Assembly: GCA_022813625.1 (NCBI GenBank)
Contig: JAKLMB010000051.1
Location: 62,001-126,000 of the forward strand
Source of the DNA: Aaosphaeria pasadenensis
Lineage: Eukaryota; Ascomycota; Dothideomycetes; Pleosporales
Direction of reading: 5' to 3'
Length of the DNA: 64,000 nt
The translations under genes and the position numbers were made by a program. Positions 13,143-24,813 of the stretch are shown piece by piece. How positions within the stretch are numbered: the stretch's first letter is position 1; the number at the start of each line of letters is the position of its first letter. A model generated the notes under the pieces. It did not search any database and had not been told where the DNA came from. It was given only the letters and a program-made list of their open reading frames with translations.

Positions 13143-13353
13143 AGTTCGTTTGGATATGAAGAGAATGGAAGGGAGATGCAAATTGTGCCTTGCACCGACT
13201 AGAATCATGATTTCGAGGCTGTCCCATAGTAGCGTAAACAGGAGGATCATTATAGAATCCACGCGGAAGTGAATAATTACGTTGATTAGACCTACAAACT
13301 GACCTAGCGTCAATTCTAGCAACACCTATCCATCTCCCATCTCCCAACCCCTC

Positions 13354-14064
13354 TCACCACGGCACCTGACTCCCATCAAACCGATAAAACTTCCCACTAT
13401 CCTCCTTCCTCAAATGCCCTATGACTTGCAACATACCCTCGATACTGACACTTGGCTCCACCATCGCGCCCTTGCCCCCCATCCTCGTCTTCACCCACCC
13501 TGGATCCATACAAATCACAATGGCATGATTCCGCCTCAGGTCCCTCGACTGGTGCAGCGTCAACATGTTCTGAGCCGCCTTGCTGATAGAATACGTGCAG
13601 CACTTCGGCGTGTCGAGCGCGACCGTCATGCTCCCGAGCCCGCTGGTCATGTTCATGACCACAGCGCCTCTTGCGAGGTACTGTCTCAACGCCTCGACGA
13701 TCTTCGCGGGGCCAAGCACGTTCGTGTCAATGTGGTTCTGCAGGGACACTGGGTCGATTGAGAGAGATGTGTCCGAGGATGTTGCATTGATGCCGGCCAC
13801 GTTGAAGAGGTAGTTTATGCTTGCGCCGGTCTTGGAGAGCACTTCTGCGACGCGGAATTCGAGGCTGGATATCGAGTCGAGTGATGAGACGTCGCATTCG
13901 ATGATGTGTACGTTGCCTTTGGATGCTAGGCTTTCTAGCTCCGCGATGTCGCCTCTTTTGGATCGCACGGCGGCGATGATGCTGTTGGAGGGGTGGGAGG
14001 AGAGCTGGCGGGTGAATTCCAGCCCTATGCCACGGTTTGCACCCGTGAGAAAGTATGTAGGCAT
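13354..14064 (-). CDS. Short-chain dehydrogenase/reductase (SDR)
   Basis: Single exon, 236 residues, typical for a classical SDR. The NAD(P) motif TGANRGIG is at 7-14, the NVAG-type motif (here NVAGI) at 88-92, and the catalytic residues are Ser141, Tyr158 and Lys162 (YSISK). PGWVKT follows, as expected. N-terminal TG-NRGIG with C-terminal DGS-VPW resembles the C-factor/carbonyl-reductase branch. The substrate cannot be told from sequence; these enzymes interconvert alcohols and carbonyls in the cytosol. It lies tail to tail with the ankyrin membrane gene, about 210 bp apart. Confidence 0.92.
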   Translation of the reverse strand: MPTYFLTGANRGIGLEFTRQLSSHPSNSIIAAVRSKRGDIAELESLASKGNVHIIECDVSSLDSISSLEFRVAEVLSKTGASINYLFNVAGINATSSDTSLSIDPVSLQNHIDTNVLGPAKIVEALRQYLARGAVVMNMTSGLGSMTVALDTPKCCTYSISKAAQNMLTLHQSRDLRRNHAIVICMDPGWVKTRMGGKGAMVEPSVSIEGMLQVIGHLRKEDSGKFYRFDGSQVPW

Positions 14065-15183
14065 GTTGGATTGACAAGTTGTATTTCTATTGGGTGGTGT
14101 TCTTTGTTTCGTTTCCTGTCTCGTTTCGTAGTTGTGACAGATTGAATCGGATGGTATGCGCTTGTCGAATTTGACCCAAACCAGGCAAACTCATGTATGG
14201 ATGTATATATGTATACACGTTGAATATATATGGAAAGTCCTCACATGCGCACCTATCCTCTCATTTATATACCCACCCATCTTGCGTGATGATACGCTGA
14301 CGCCCATGAAACCGGGTATATTAAGCGATGTATGTGCATGCGACATTCGCTAGGACCATCGACCCTGTCTTCATGCGCCGCCTCTCCCTTCCTTCCTGAT
14401 GGGCGGTCTTGCCTTATGCACATCATCGTCGAGGTTTCGGATGCTCGACATAAGGCGTTGGCGTGTGGCTCGTGGGTGGGGAAGGGTTCGTGACAGCGGT
14501 TCGCTTGAGGGTTCGTGGACTGTCTGGGAAACGAGGGATGTGTTTCAGGGTATAAAGGACGCTTTAAGTGGACTACTCGCCATATATCGTCCATCCTTGC
14601 TAACCGTTCGTATTTGATTTTGACGTGTAAGCCTGTGCCTCAGTCAGAAAACTTTGGACGATTGAGAGTCATAGGTTGGTTCATGGCGCAAATTGTCAGA
14701 AGAGGACGGTTTCGGGCACTATGTACCTCAAAATTACTATGCATTTGCAATTTTTAAGTTCGGTAATCCAAGTATAGATTTAATTTTATTGCCATGCGCC
14801 AATTGATACTATATGTTCCGGATCTAAAATCTTGAGTCTTTTGTTCAGAGGTTTAATGCGCTTACTTTGCGTTGATATCGTGACAATATTCAAAACCTTC
14901 GTTTCTTCCAGACATTTACATAATAGGATAATAGGACTCATGATATTGGTTGCAGACTCTCTGCCAACCATTCCTTTCTCACCCTGCATATCTCTGACTA
15001 TCCATTACGCAACACACACTACACTGCACGGGTTTTCTATAAATGCATCACGAATTACAATTTATGGACGGTAGTCGGCACAAGGAAAGGCGAGTCTTAT
15101 AGCCAGAAGCGAAGAAACCATCATTATCGTCATTATCATGAATGTTAATCGCAAGCATCTATCTCACCCAAGTCTACCATCCT
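14065..15183. other. Intergenic region, no gene seen
   Basis: About 1.1 kb between the SDR start and the HRQ1 stop. Several short frames exist but none has a motif, and they overlap on both strands. Confidence 0.5.
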
Positions 15184-18100
15184 CTACTTATGCACACCAA
15201 TCATAGTTGGCCCATCCTTCTCCCCGCCGCCGAACAACCTCACACTCCGTGCAAACTCATCCTCAGGCTCTGTGGCATCGATCCCATCTTCCTCGACTTC
15301 ATTCTTCACCCAGACCCCATCAATCCACGCACCCCTCTTCGCCCTGACCTCCGTAGCCACGACCACCGTCTCGATGCCCGCAGGTGCCATTTCGTCTTCT
15401 CCCCATGGAAGGGCCTCAATGTCGATCTCCTTCTCTCTGCCTAGTAAACACATGATGACGACCATAGCCCCAGCTTTGCTCATGACGGCATTCGCCTCTT
15501 TGCATCGCTCGTCGCAGCAGCACTCAAGACACCCTTCCAAGCAGTGGCAAGTTTGCACTCTCTCGCACGCTTGCTTGAGCAAGTCATCGATGAATTCGAA
15601 GGCCTTGGTGCTGATGCCGGACCCCGAGGCGCCGCCCTTGGCGTCGTAGAAGGTAAGCCTTGCCGGCCGTTTCCGCGACGTTTCTTTCTTCGCGAATTCC
15701 TTGAGTGCGACTTTGCATTCGGTGCGGACGTCTCCTGGCATGGAGATGACGTAGTTGGGCATGAGGGAGAGGACAGCGTGTTCGGCGGCATGGATCGCTG
15801 CGGCGATGTTGAGGTTTCGCGATTGCAGGATTTCTAGTGCGGATTTTGGGACGTCGAGCCACATTCCTTTCGAGTGCAGGATGATTGGGGGGTTATCGAC
15901 TTGGACGGCGTCGAGGATTCGTTTCTTCTTGTCTACTTTGAAGAAGCCGAATACGACCTGTTGGATCTTGATGGGGCCGTAGAAGGCTTTTGATCGGGAG
16001 CCCGGTATGCGCCGTATGGCTTCCGTTTCGACGGGGTCGATGTCTGTGAAGTCGCGTTGCTGTGTCGTCCAGTCGACCTTGACGAACTCGACTTTGGCGA
16101 TCATGCGCTCTTGGCTGAACTCCTTGACTAGGTATTTGTTGCCCTGGTGTAGGAAGATGCCGCCATCATAGATTGTAAAGAACGCTCGTGACGCCTCCAA
16201 TTCTTCGAGCACGGTGTTCTTGCCGTTTGTGATATCGATGATGGCGAAGTGATCGTTCTCTGTATCTCGTATGGCGACGAAGCGGGACGGTTGAGGGAGG
16301 AACCGTTCGTTGGTGTGATAAAAACCGTCTTTGTCGCTCCTCATCCTTTCTCGAGCAATCTTCGGCAGTAGTGGTCCAAAGTAAGTAGTGTCAGCCTGGG
16401 GATTTATCGGCATCTCATAAGCGGCGCACTGTATGTGACCTTCTAGGACGAGTAGATTCTCGAGGTCCACCTGGAGCTCGCAATTGGGTTTTGTGAAGAT
16501 CTCGTCTGGGTTAGACATGTAGTATTGGTCAGTCGGGAAACAGTCGCCAACCAAGACAGACAATGAATCCTTGTTTCTCCGGCCAGCTCGTCCACTTTGT
16601 TGTCGGAGGTTGGCGATCGTATACGGGAAACCGCAAGTGATGACGGCGTCTAATGATCCGATATCAACACCCAGTTCCAGAGCGCTTGTGGCGACTATGC
16701 CCACTAGTTTCCCGTCGAACATTTCTCGCTCAATCTGTCGTCTGTCTTGCGGTGTGTATCCACCTCTATACGACATCACCCGTGCAATGACTTCCGATCT
16801 TTCCAGATTTCCAAGCTCCGTTTTGATGGCCGATAGCAAGGCTTCGCACTGCTTGCGCACGCGACAAAATGCAATCACCCTTACTCCCCGGAGGATCAAC
16901 TGGCAAAACAGCTTTGCAGACTCGGCCATGCTGTCTCCACGTCCAGATGTTGGATCTCCAGGATCCTTGAAAGGTGTGTTCCAGCACAGGAACTCCTTCC
17001 GTCCAGACGGAGAGCCATCGAAATCAGTCAACTTGACCTCATCCACACCAAAAATGGTCCTCATGTGCTCTTCCGGATTGGCCACCGTCGCTGAACAGGA
17101 GATGAATTTCACATCCGTGTTTCCGACAGCCGCGCATACCCTTCGTAACCGTCGCATTATAAACGACATGTGCGACCCAAATAGTCCATTGTAGACATGA
17201 AGTTCATCTACTACAACGTAGCGAAGGTTCTGCAGAAAGCTTCTCCAGGCCTCTTCTTGAGGTAGAATGGTGATGTGTAACATGTCCGGGTTTGTGAAGA
17301 TAATCCGCGCTTCATCGCGAATGTAATTACGATCCGCCATTGGGGTATCGCCATCGAATGTTTCCACAACAGTCTCTTCTAGACCGCTCATGAAACGCAG
17401 CATTTCCTTGAGACTGCGTCGTTGATCCTGAGCAAGGGCTTTGGTAGGGAAAATATACATTGCGCGGGTATTGAAGTCCTGTTCGAGCTGATGCAAGACG
17501 GGTATTTGGTAAATCAGCGACTTTCCGGAACTCGTTGACGTCGAAACAATAACGTTGTGGCCATCGTGTAGATTGTTGATTGCCTCCGCCTGGTGCGCAT
17601 AGAGCTGTGTGATGTTGCGAGTGTTGTACAAAGCATTCACCATATTCTGAGAAAGCTGGAACTTGAGATCTCCATAAATCGGAGGTTGAGGATCAAACAC
17701 CCGGTGTCCGTCAGGTACAATTTGTCCAGTGTACCATTCCAGGCTCTTCATTTCTTCAATAATTTCCGGTATGGCTTTCCGTTCAGTAGGTATGGTCAGG
17801 GGCAATCGAGATCGATCGGGCCCAGGAGATGTAGGTCTGCTTGAAGGCGCTGGTATAAAAGCGACAGACATGTCTTTGATCTTCTCCACAGCATCATCGC
17901 CGTCAGTGGCGCAATCATTGAGGAATGCATTGACCGCCGAGATGAACTTGGTGTTGCGTTTCTCGATAAGTCGCATCATCTGTTTCTGGCTATACACTGG
18001 CATCTTCAAATCCTCATTACGCAGCTTCTGCACAGCTTTGGTCGGCTCACCGGTCTTCGCATGCTGGACCTGTCGCTTCAGATCGCCGTCCACGAATTCG

Positions 18101-18720
18101 AACAGCAGGACCTCAGTATGGCCAGTCTTATCCAGCTCCGGTTCCGCAATGATGAACTCGTTCGCTCTCCTGCCCCTGACATTATCCTCTTGTCCCATCA
18201 AATTGATCTGTAGCATGGCCTCATCCACATAGGCGAAATTGATCGCCCGCGGAAGCAATGCCGTGATCTGAGCCACATCCTCAATGACGAGTTCCTTCTT
18301 TATATTTGCCTCCACAGTTGACTTCAAATTGTCGAAGGTGGTTGCAAAGTGCTTCCGCGTGCAACAGAACGTATAGACGAGGTTCAACGCGCGATAGACC
18401 CGCGATAGCTCTGTAAAATGGTCTGGCCACGGGATGGCGGACTCGATGATGGTAGAAGACCCGTGGCGGACCAGCGCGGGCTTCTCTCCACTCTTCTGCG
18501 ACGGCGTTCGACGAGGTTTCTTGCCTCCATCGTGGGTTTTGGTGGGTACGGTCGTGGTCGTGGTCGTCGTTGTGGTGGTTATTGTCTCTGTTTCTGTTGC
18601 GTCATTGGTCTGGATGGCTTGATCTGGAGGTTCTTCCGCGGGAGGCTGTTGCTCGGATGTCTTGCGCTTGCGCTTCCTAATGACCTGGTCTGAGACCGTT
18701 GCTGCTTTCATTCGCGGCAT
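15184..18720 (-). CDS. HRQ1: ATP-dependent 3'-5' DNA helicase Hrq1 (RecQ4-like)
   Basis: One uninterrupted exon of 1178 residues, slightly longer than budding-yeast Hrq1 (about 1,080). The superfamily 2 helicase core shows Walker A TSTSSGKS with Lys400, Walker B/DEXH as DELH at 505-508, motif III SAT at 543-545, and motif VI QQSGRAGRR. The C-terminal part carries the MZB/DUF1998 zinc region with a tight cysteine cluster at 1058-1073 (CHC, GC, ECCC, C), followed by an acidic tail. The Hrq1 family unwinds DNA in the nucleus and acts in interstrand-crosslink repair and telomere maintenance. The N-terminus is basic and holds a poly-threonine tract (about 47-57) encoded by a simple repeat. The ATG at 18720 is followed directly by a basic, nuclear-signal-like segment. 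Confidence 0.93.
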   Translation of the reverse strand: MPRMKAATVSDQVIRKRKRKTSEQQPPAEEPPDQAIQTNDATETETITTTTTTTTTTVPTKTHDGGKKPRRTPSQKSGEKPALVRHGSSTIIESAIPWPDHFTELSRVYRALNLVYTFCCTRKHFATTFDNLKSTVEANIKKELVIEDVAQITALLPRAINFAYVDEAMLQINLMGQEDNVRGRRANEFIIAEPELDKTGHTEVLLFEFVDGDLKRQVQHAKTGEPTKAVQKLRNEDLKMPVYSQKQMMRLIEKRNTKFISAVNAFLNDCATDGDDAVEKIKDMSVAFIPAPSSRPTSPGPDRSRLPLTIPTERKAIPEIIEEMKSLEWYTGQIVPDGHRVFDPQPPIYGDLKFQLSQNMVNALYNTRNITQLYAHQAEAINNLHDGHNVIVSTSTSSGKSLIYQIPVLHQLEQDFNTRAMYIFPTKALAQDQRRSLKEMLRFMSGLEETVVETFDGDTPMADRNYIRDEARIIFTNPDMLHITILPQEEAWRSFLQNLRYVVVDELHVYNGLFGSHMSFIMRRLRRVCAAVGNTDVKFISCSATVANPEEHMRTIFGVDEVKLTDFDGSPSGRKEFLCWNTPFKDPGDPTSGRGDSMAESAKLFCQLILRGVRVIAFCRVRKQCEALLSAIKTELGNLERSEVIARVMSYRGGYTPQDRRQIEREMFDGKLVGIVATSALELGVDIGSLDAVITCGFPYTIANLRQQSGRAGRRNKDSLSVLVGDCFPTDQYYMSNPDEIFTKPNCELQVDLENLLVLEGHIQCAAYEMPINPQADTTYFGPLLPKIARERMRSDKDGFYHTNERFLPQPSRFVAIRDTENDHFAIIDITNGKNTVLEELEASRAFFTIYDGGIFLHQGNKYLVKEFSQERMIAKVEFVKVDWTTQQRDFTDIDPVETEAIRRIPGSRSKAFYGPIKIQQVVFGFFKVDKKKRILDAVQVDNPPIILHSKGMWLDVPKSALEILQSRNLNIAAAIHAAEHAVLSLMPNYVISMPGDVRTECKVALKEFAKKETSRKRPARLTFYDAKGGASGSGISTKAFEFIDDLLKQACERVQTCHCLEGCLECCCDERCKEANAVMSKAGAMVVIMCLLGREKEIDIEALPWGEDEMAPAGIETVVVATEVRAKRGAWIDGVWVKNEVEEDGIDATEPEDEFARSVRLFGGGEKDGPTMIGVHK

Positions 18721-19393
18721 TGTGGCATTGCGACCGAGGGTATGTGTAGTTTGCGATGTTGGCGAGAGATGGCGGTGATGTAATGACGTAAAGCGGTCTT
18801 CTCAGGATCTGCAGTGGAGCCGTCGCATCCAGATTGTCAAGGGGCTTATGATGGTATTCTTATTTACAATTAAAGTACAAGGAGGTGCATGGAGTTCTTC
18901 TTCCATTAAACCTGGGATATGGAGTTGGAACCAGCCGTGCCAGCGTTCCAGGTTTACGGCGTGGCGGAACCAGTCGCGAGAACGCGCTTTCACGTGGTGG
19001 CAAATGTTCGTCCCTCAGCGGCTGCTTTTAGGCAGGTCTTAAGCTTCGGGTCAGATTCAGTGAATCGTAGCAACCAAGATTGAACGGCTATATTAATTAC
19101 ATAGCGGCAGGTTTATTATTATTGCTGTTAACTTTAGTCAAATGTATCCAATCAGATACTCATAACATTGACAAATTATTGTTTTCGTGGTCTTGAACAT
19201 GCATGATAACATTGATTAGAGCGGGATTGTAGGTAGAGTAAGGACTATAATACATCATAAGGACGCTGCATATCAGGGCGTGGGTATCATATCGTGAAAA
19301 GAGCCTTAAGGGTGCAGCCATTAAATCGAATAACAGACCATGGGCCTGTAAGCCCGAGGTTGCTGAAGGAAAGAGAAAGAGGAGTACGAGGCA
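18721..19393. other. Intergenic region between HRQ1 and RBR ligase
   Basis: About 670 bp with no gene. It should hold the HRQ1 promoter and the 3' end of the ubiquitin ligase gene. Confidence 0.5.
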
Positions 19394-21382
19394 TCAAACC
19401 ACCAACGCTTCTATGATTTTCTCTAGCCAAACTTCCCAATTCCTCCAGAATCGTAGTATGGATTTGGTACTCCGGTCCTGGTATACCTTCAATTCTCCAG
19501 CTACTTCTCTCTGGAGATCCTTGCCGGTGGTGTTGCCTTGCTTTTCCCACCATGCTGCCGCCGCGACCTCTTTGGCCCTCGCAACCGCTAGATCGTCGTC
19601 TTCTACACGGTAGAGATCGCATTTGTTGCACTCGGCACAGGCTCGCCCTGGTGTGTCCCGGAAGTGTTGGCAGAAATGCGTATACCCTTGGCTACCTAGG
19701 CCCTCGCGGCAGACATAGCACATGACGTACCCGCACAAGCAGACAAGCTTGTTGCAACCCTCCAGCTTGACGAAGCCTAGGTTGCACTTCGGGCACGTTC
19801 GCTTGATGGCATCTGTTGTTGCGCGGTCTAGCGTCGCACGTAGAGATTCTAACTGTGACGAATAGCAGACGTGTGGATCGTGCCATGGCGCAGAGCAGGA
19901 AACACAGGAGTAGCGACCACACTGGGGGGAAAGACACTGGAATCGCAAGCCGCGACGCTTCAAATGGATCTGGCGAATGCTCGTTTTTAGAGGCCTTAGG
20001 AAAGAGAATGGTCTCGGGAGCAGGTAATTCATTAGTACAATCAGGGAAACCAGAAGGATAAGGACCTGGAGAACCACGCGGAAGATTTCGAAACAGAAGA
20101 GCTCAAGCAAAGGAACAGCGAGAAGAAGAGGCCTTCGTTTCAAGCGTAGGCCTCGGAGGAGGTTATTGCCCGGAAGAGCCAATTCGTCTACCTCGGCGTA
20201 GGAGCAAAAGGGACAATGCAAAAGTGGTAACTGGGACTTGAGCAGTGCTTCAGATGAGAAGCGTTCGTCGAGCTTGTGCAGCGTATCCTGGCCGTCTGTT
20301 TCTTCAAGTAGCGCACGTCTTACGAAAGAAAGAGGCACGCATCCCGTGCAGTCATCGGTTCCATCTGTAATCGGAGCAATGCAGCGAAGCGTACCCAGCT
20401 CGGTATTCATATTGCGTGCCCAGCCTTGATCGTACAACGCGGCATTGATAGCGAAGCGAATGCAACGGAAGCAGATGTAGTGGCCATCCATGTCACAGGT
20501 GGACATCTGATCAAGCGTATTTGGAATGAAACAACATTCGCAATCGTACATCTCTTCCAGCTCTTCTGCGGTTTCTTCGTTCAATTTTAGGGCAAGTTCT
20601 CTGTCTAGTGAAATCTGTTCTATCCGTTGCTTCTCGAGTTCCGGTGCTATGAGCGTTTGATAAAGTTCATGGTCCAGTTCTCTGCTGCGCGTCTTCACAA
20701 GTAGTGGGATCTTTTGCTGGCCGTTCTTCGTATCCGGGGTTGTCCAGACTACGTGAGGATGATCTTTCGCACTTGGCGCCTTACGCCGCATGAAAAAGTT
20801 CGTTATTGATGAGCGCCAGCTACTAGATGACAGTGTCAATAGAGTAGGCCTAGCCTGTGAATATCCCCAGTTGTACTCTGCGAGCACTGCCTTCACGGTA
20901 GAATGTCGCAAGCCCTTGAACTCATGGTATAGCGCCTCTTTGGCTGCTTCACGGTAGGCTTTCGACCTAAAGGTATCTTCCAAGGCTAGAGGAATCCCGC
21001 GTGTATCCTTCTGCTGATCAGCATCACGGTACTTGTACTGGTGTGCTGCCTCTTGTTGTTCCTCCTGCTCTGCTGGCATCCGGTACCGGCCCCGCACCCA
21101 TTTCTTACGATGCTTCATAAGCGTCTCTGTTACAACCTGCAATCTACTATCCTCACTGAAAGATTGTAACATCTCACGAAAGACCTCGGGCTGTATATCG
21201 GGAAAGATTTCGATAAGGGCTTGTAGGGATGCGTTCAACTCGCGCAGGTCGGGCTCGTCCGCGTCAGCGGCAACGGTCTCGGGGGACGGTGGTTGTAGGA
21301 TATCAGCGGAGGCATTCGTGTGATTACTATTCGCGCGCGGAGGTCGCCCAGGCCTCACGATGGAGGCAAAGACCGAAGACAT
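19394..21382 (-). CDS. CUE-domain RBR-type E3 ubiquitin ligase (RNF216-like)
   Basis: Single exon, 662 residues. A CUE-like ubiquitin-binding domain lies at about 45-95 (ALIEIFPDI). RING1 spans about 281-393, from CECC to the CPFC pair at 390-393. The IBR follows with Cys483/488/493/496 and further ligands. RING2 begins with CPKC at 530-533, and the likely ubiquitin-accepting cysteine is Cys543 in EGCNKL, as in RNF216/TRIAD3. RBR ligases take ubiquitin from an E2 onto that cysteine and then pass it to the substrate. Unusually, a strongly hydrophobic segment at about 418-452 lies between RING1 and IBR and looks like one long or two short membrane helices. That suggests a membrane-bound ligase with its domains split by the anchor. 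Confidence 0.88.
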   Translation of the reverse strand: MSSVFASIVRPGRPPRANSNHTNASADILQPPSPETVAADADEPDLRELNASLQALIEIFPDIQPEVFREMLQSFSEDSRLQVVTETLMKHRKKWVRGRYRMPAEQEEQQEAAHQYKYRDADQQKDTRGIPLALEDTFRSKAYREAAKEALYHEFKGLRHSTVKAVLAEYNWGYSQARPTLLTLSSSSWRSSITNFFMRRKAPSAKDHPHVVWTTPDTKNGQQKIPLLVKTRSRELDHELYQTLIAPELEKQRIEQISLDRELALKLNEETAEELEEMYDCECCFIPNTLDQMSTCDMDGHYICFRCIRFAINAALYDQGWARNMNTELGTLRCIAPITDGTDDCTGCVPLSFVRRALLEETDGQDTLHKLDERFSSEALLKSQLPLLHCPFCSYAEVDELALPGNNLLRGLRLKRRPLLLAVPLLELFCFEIFRVVLQVLILLVSLIVLMNYLLPRPFSFLRPLKTSIRQIHLKRRGLRFQCLSPQCGRYSCVSCSAPWHDPHVCYSSQLESLRATLDRATTDAIKRTCPKCNLGFVKLEGCNKLVCLCGYVMCYVCREGLGSQGYTHFCQHFRDTPGRACAECNKCDLYRVEDDDLAVARAKEVAAAAWWEKQGNTTGKDLQREVAGELKVYQDRSTKSILRFWRNWEVWLEKIIEALVV

Positions 21383-24300
21383 CTTCAGCCTTGTGGGGAG
21401 CTTCTCCCTTGTCTAGTTAGGAAGGCGGAGGTAGTTGTTCGGATGAGATGGTGGGGTTCTGTTGCTCAAATACGAGGGTGCGACCAACTTCACCCCATGT
21501 TAGGGAGGTGTTAGGAAGATGCGATGTCGATGATATAGGCTAGGAGGGTAGAATTAATAGGAATGTCGGGGACATGATTGAGGGCATGGTTAGGAATGTT
21601 GGTATATACTCGTAGGTACTCAAGTCACTCTTACTGAGAACTACAAGACGCGTGGCACTCACCTTAGCTGAGGAGCCTAGCCTGATCGGGATCTGAAGAT
21701 ATCACATGTTCACGTGTTGACCATTTTCGATTATATATTCATATTCATTCTTCGTCGGCTTATATTTATGGCTTCTCTTATTTTGTAGGTCTGGATCTTG
21801 GAATTTGAACGTAATTTTCATGCCACTATGCGGCTCGCGTGTCTCTCGCTTTGTCCAATAGCTTCAGATGGACAGGGCCTGGATCTCTTCGTACCACCAA
21901 TTTCGATGCTTCCTGGGAACTTGTATGATTACCTAGGTAGATGACCATAGGTCGATAAACGCTATAAAATCACGTTGCGAGTATTTAGCGTATTGAAGGG
22001 CAGGCACTGTGAGTAATTCTTTGAGTAGAACTTAGGCGACAGGCTACTACTAGATACATTCTCATCGTTTCGACGAAGATGATCTTTCATGCCATCGATG
22101 CTCGCGAATTAGTAACTGCACTTGACTTGTAGCTTCCTGGTCGATAATGATGTATTTATCATATAAGGATCTGGTACCTCCGATTCCAACACTTGAGTAA
22201 GCTACTAAAATTCTCCTATTGGTTCGTGCGATATAAATCAAAGAGATTGGAAAGAAGAGTGCTGCATCAAGGGTTTGACGGAAGATGGCGGTATAAATGT
22301 AGCAATAAGTCTCGACGTATGCATAGCTTTGCGACTATATAAGAACGGCTTCGAAGCATATGGAAAAGCATGCGACCAACCACATCGGGCCTTCCAGATG
22401 TCTTCTCCCATACAGGAAATTCCATTCTTCCAGATCTGGGCAACCATCACGTCCCTGCGCAAGGCCAGCGGGTGACAGAATCCGATCTTAGGGCATATTG
22501 CTGGGATTGGTTTAAATAGAGAAGATGGCGCTGGCAGAATTAGGTAGAGTAAAAAATATATACCCAAGCTCTTAACAGATACAATTAATACAAAGGTACG
22601 GGATCTGAGCGAGCTATTGTGGGTCTTTTCCCACGATGCATGCACTTCCGACCAAACGGCAAAACCGTGGCATGTCTGTCAAGAGAGCCGCATTGTCCTG
22701 GCACTCATGAGTCAGTGTGGAAGCGGCTGCATCATGGGCAGAAGAGTTGCCTCATTGAGGAGCTGAGTAATGAATGGAGTGCTGTCGATCCAAGCTTGGG
22801 GCTTGGTATATTCTACCTTCACATTTGACCAGGCAGATTCCTAAGGCCAAGCGCAAGGCAGTTATTAGCGAGGATCTATGGTTGTTGGAAGAGTTGTGAT
22901 AAGGCAGATTGTTCGAACATGGAGGAAACTCTCAATCTGCAGCGATGCATGGATTCAGGGGTCTTTCAATGCTCGAATTCGAGTTACCAGCTATGTACAT
23001 CATATTTTGTAAGCTATATTTTGCTAAAAACGTAATTGTCGAATCTGTAATTGGATCCTTGCCGAGTCGCTTATGCTTTGGACTGTCGGAGTGGATACTC
23101 TTACAAGTAGGAATAGCCTAGGTACCCAGATAGTTAGGTAGTTTTCTTTGCATCAGTCAGTGACTCAGTATTCAAAGATCAACAACCGTCATGCGTAGTT
23201 ACTGCAGGTCTAATCACAGCGGTTTCAGGTTCTCAGAAACAGGAACTTGTCAAAAATTTGCATGCCTATCAGCATTTAAACATCCATAGACAAATGCAAA
23301 AGACATAGAACGTGTGAATTGGATATGTGGGGACCTGCAGCAGCGTGCCGTACTTAAACGGTAAGTAGCATAGCATTTCCTAACCCGGTCCAAGTGTATC
23401 AAACGCACTAAACCGAATCTAGTATGTAAGAACGCTGGCTTCGACGCGAGATTGCTCAAGCCTCAAGAGAATCCTCGCGTGGATTAGACTCATGTAGACT
23501 GCTGTAGGCTCTTGTAGTTCTTGTAGTCCACAGTTCTCCACGTGCTATCCATACCTAAACTCCACTACTAATATTAGGACATCGACAAGACATGAACAGC
23601 AGCAGTCTGTTATTAGAGCGCCATTATTGCGAACGAACAGTTGTTGAAGGCCGAATGGAATTGCCATCCTAGGTAGTTTCTCTCGTGTTTCTGGCGGTTG
23701 AAGTTTCCTAATTGTAGTATTCCCTCATCCTGCCAGTTAACGGCGGACTGGGAAAGAAGAAATGGATGAATATATTTACATACCGAGGTTCCTGCTGTGA
23801 TGCCCTCCTTTCAGAACTGCGTACTCTCCATCTCTCAAAGCGCGTGTTTGAAGTATATTCGAATTATGTAACTACCAGCTTGCACCGAGTAGGTTGCATC
23901 GATCCCATCTCCACATGTCTTTTCCTACTAATCGAATTTATCTCAAGTTTCTCGATCTTGGAAAATCTAGCGTCCATGACATAGGAAATTAACATTGTGC
24001 CTACGTACTACGTACGCCCTTCAAGAAGAAGAATGGGTTGCTTGATGGACCCTGATGGCTCGGGCAAGGCACAAAGAGCAATAGCATCAAACATTCTACC
24101 ACCAAACTCAACGGCGCACCCCCCGAACGGGTGCCGAGGAATCCGTCGGTGTCAGCCCCGGCACATTTCTGATACCTGTGATCAATATTTCCCAGCGGTT
24201 TGGACCTCGCTCGGACCCTTCAGCTTGACGTATGGTTGCATTGTCGCACTGCACTGTCTGCGCTGTCTGCACATCAGGGGGTCGCTGGAGGGGTTAGACG

Positions 24301-24813
24301 CACCTATTTTTGGCTGAAAAAACGACAATCCCACTTGAATAATCCGAAGTCAATTTGGACCGATGCATGCTCTGATCTATCTGCAGATTCGCCATCAGAG
24401 CATTTTCAAAGGTGGTTCGTGAGTCTTGAAGTGCGTTCAACCACCAAGCGGCCACGGAGAATTTGCCTTTCCCCAAAGGTACCCTAATCTCACCTCGAAA
24501 TGAGGACTCATAGCACCGCGGTTGCTCGACGGCCAATTGCAGCATACCTGCTGAGCCACGGAGCCACGCAAGTGTGGCTCCTTCTCGGTGTGCATTTCCG
24601 TTTCAGCTAGGTGGTTGGCTCGTATCTTTTTGTCTCCAGTCAAACTACCCTAACTACTTCTCTAATGGGAGCGCCCTTAGACTAGCCTACCATCGACCAA
24701 GAATGAACACAACACTAACACTAACACGATATGATATAATATCATCGTGCCTTCAGGTGCATGGGATTCCATCTCTTCTTACTGTGTATATCAGTCTCTG
24801 AGCACAGCGCGAT
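21383..24813. other. Long intergenic region without a gene
   Basis: About 3.4 kb with only short frames on both strands and no domain I recognise. It includes AT-rich segments near 22.5 kb and a run of TGTAG units around 23486-23526. No terminal repeats or transposase fragments were seen. The right end should contain the promoter of the Zn2Cys6 regulator. Confidence 0.5.

Noticed and set aside
23486..23526. Run of TGTAG units
   Set aside because: Irregular and short; not a defined tandem repeat and no link to a gene.
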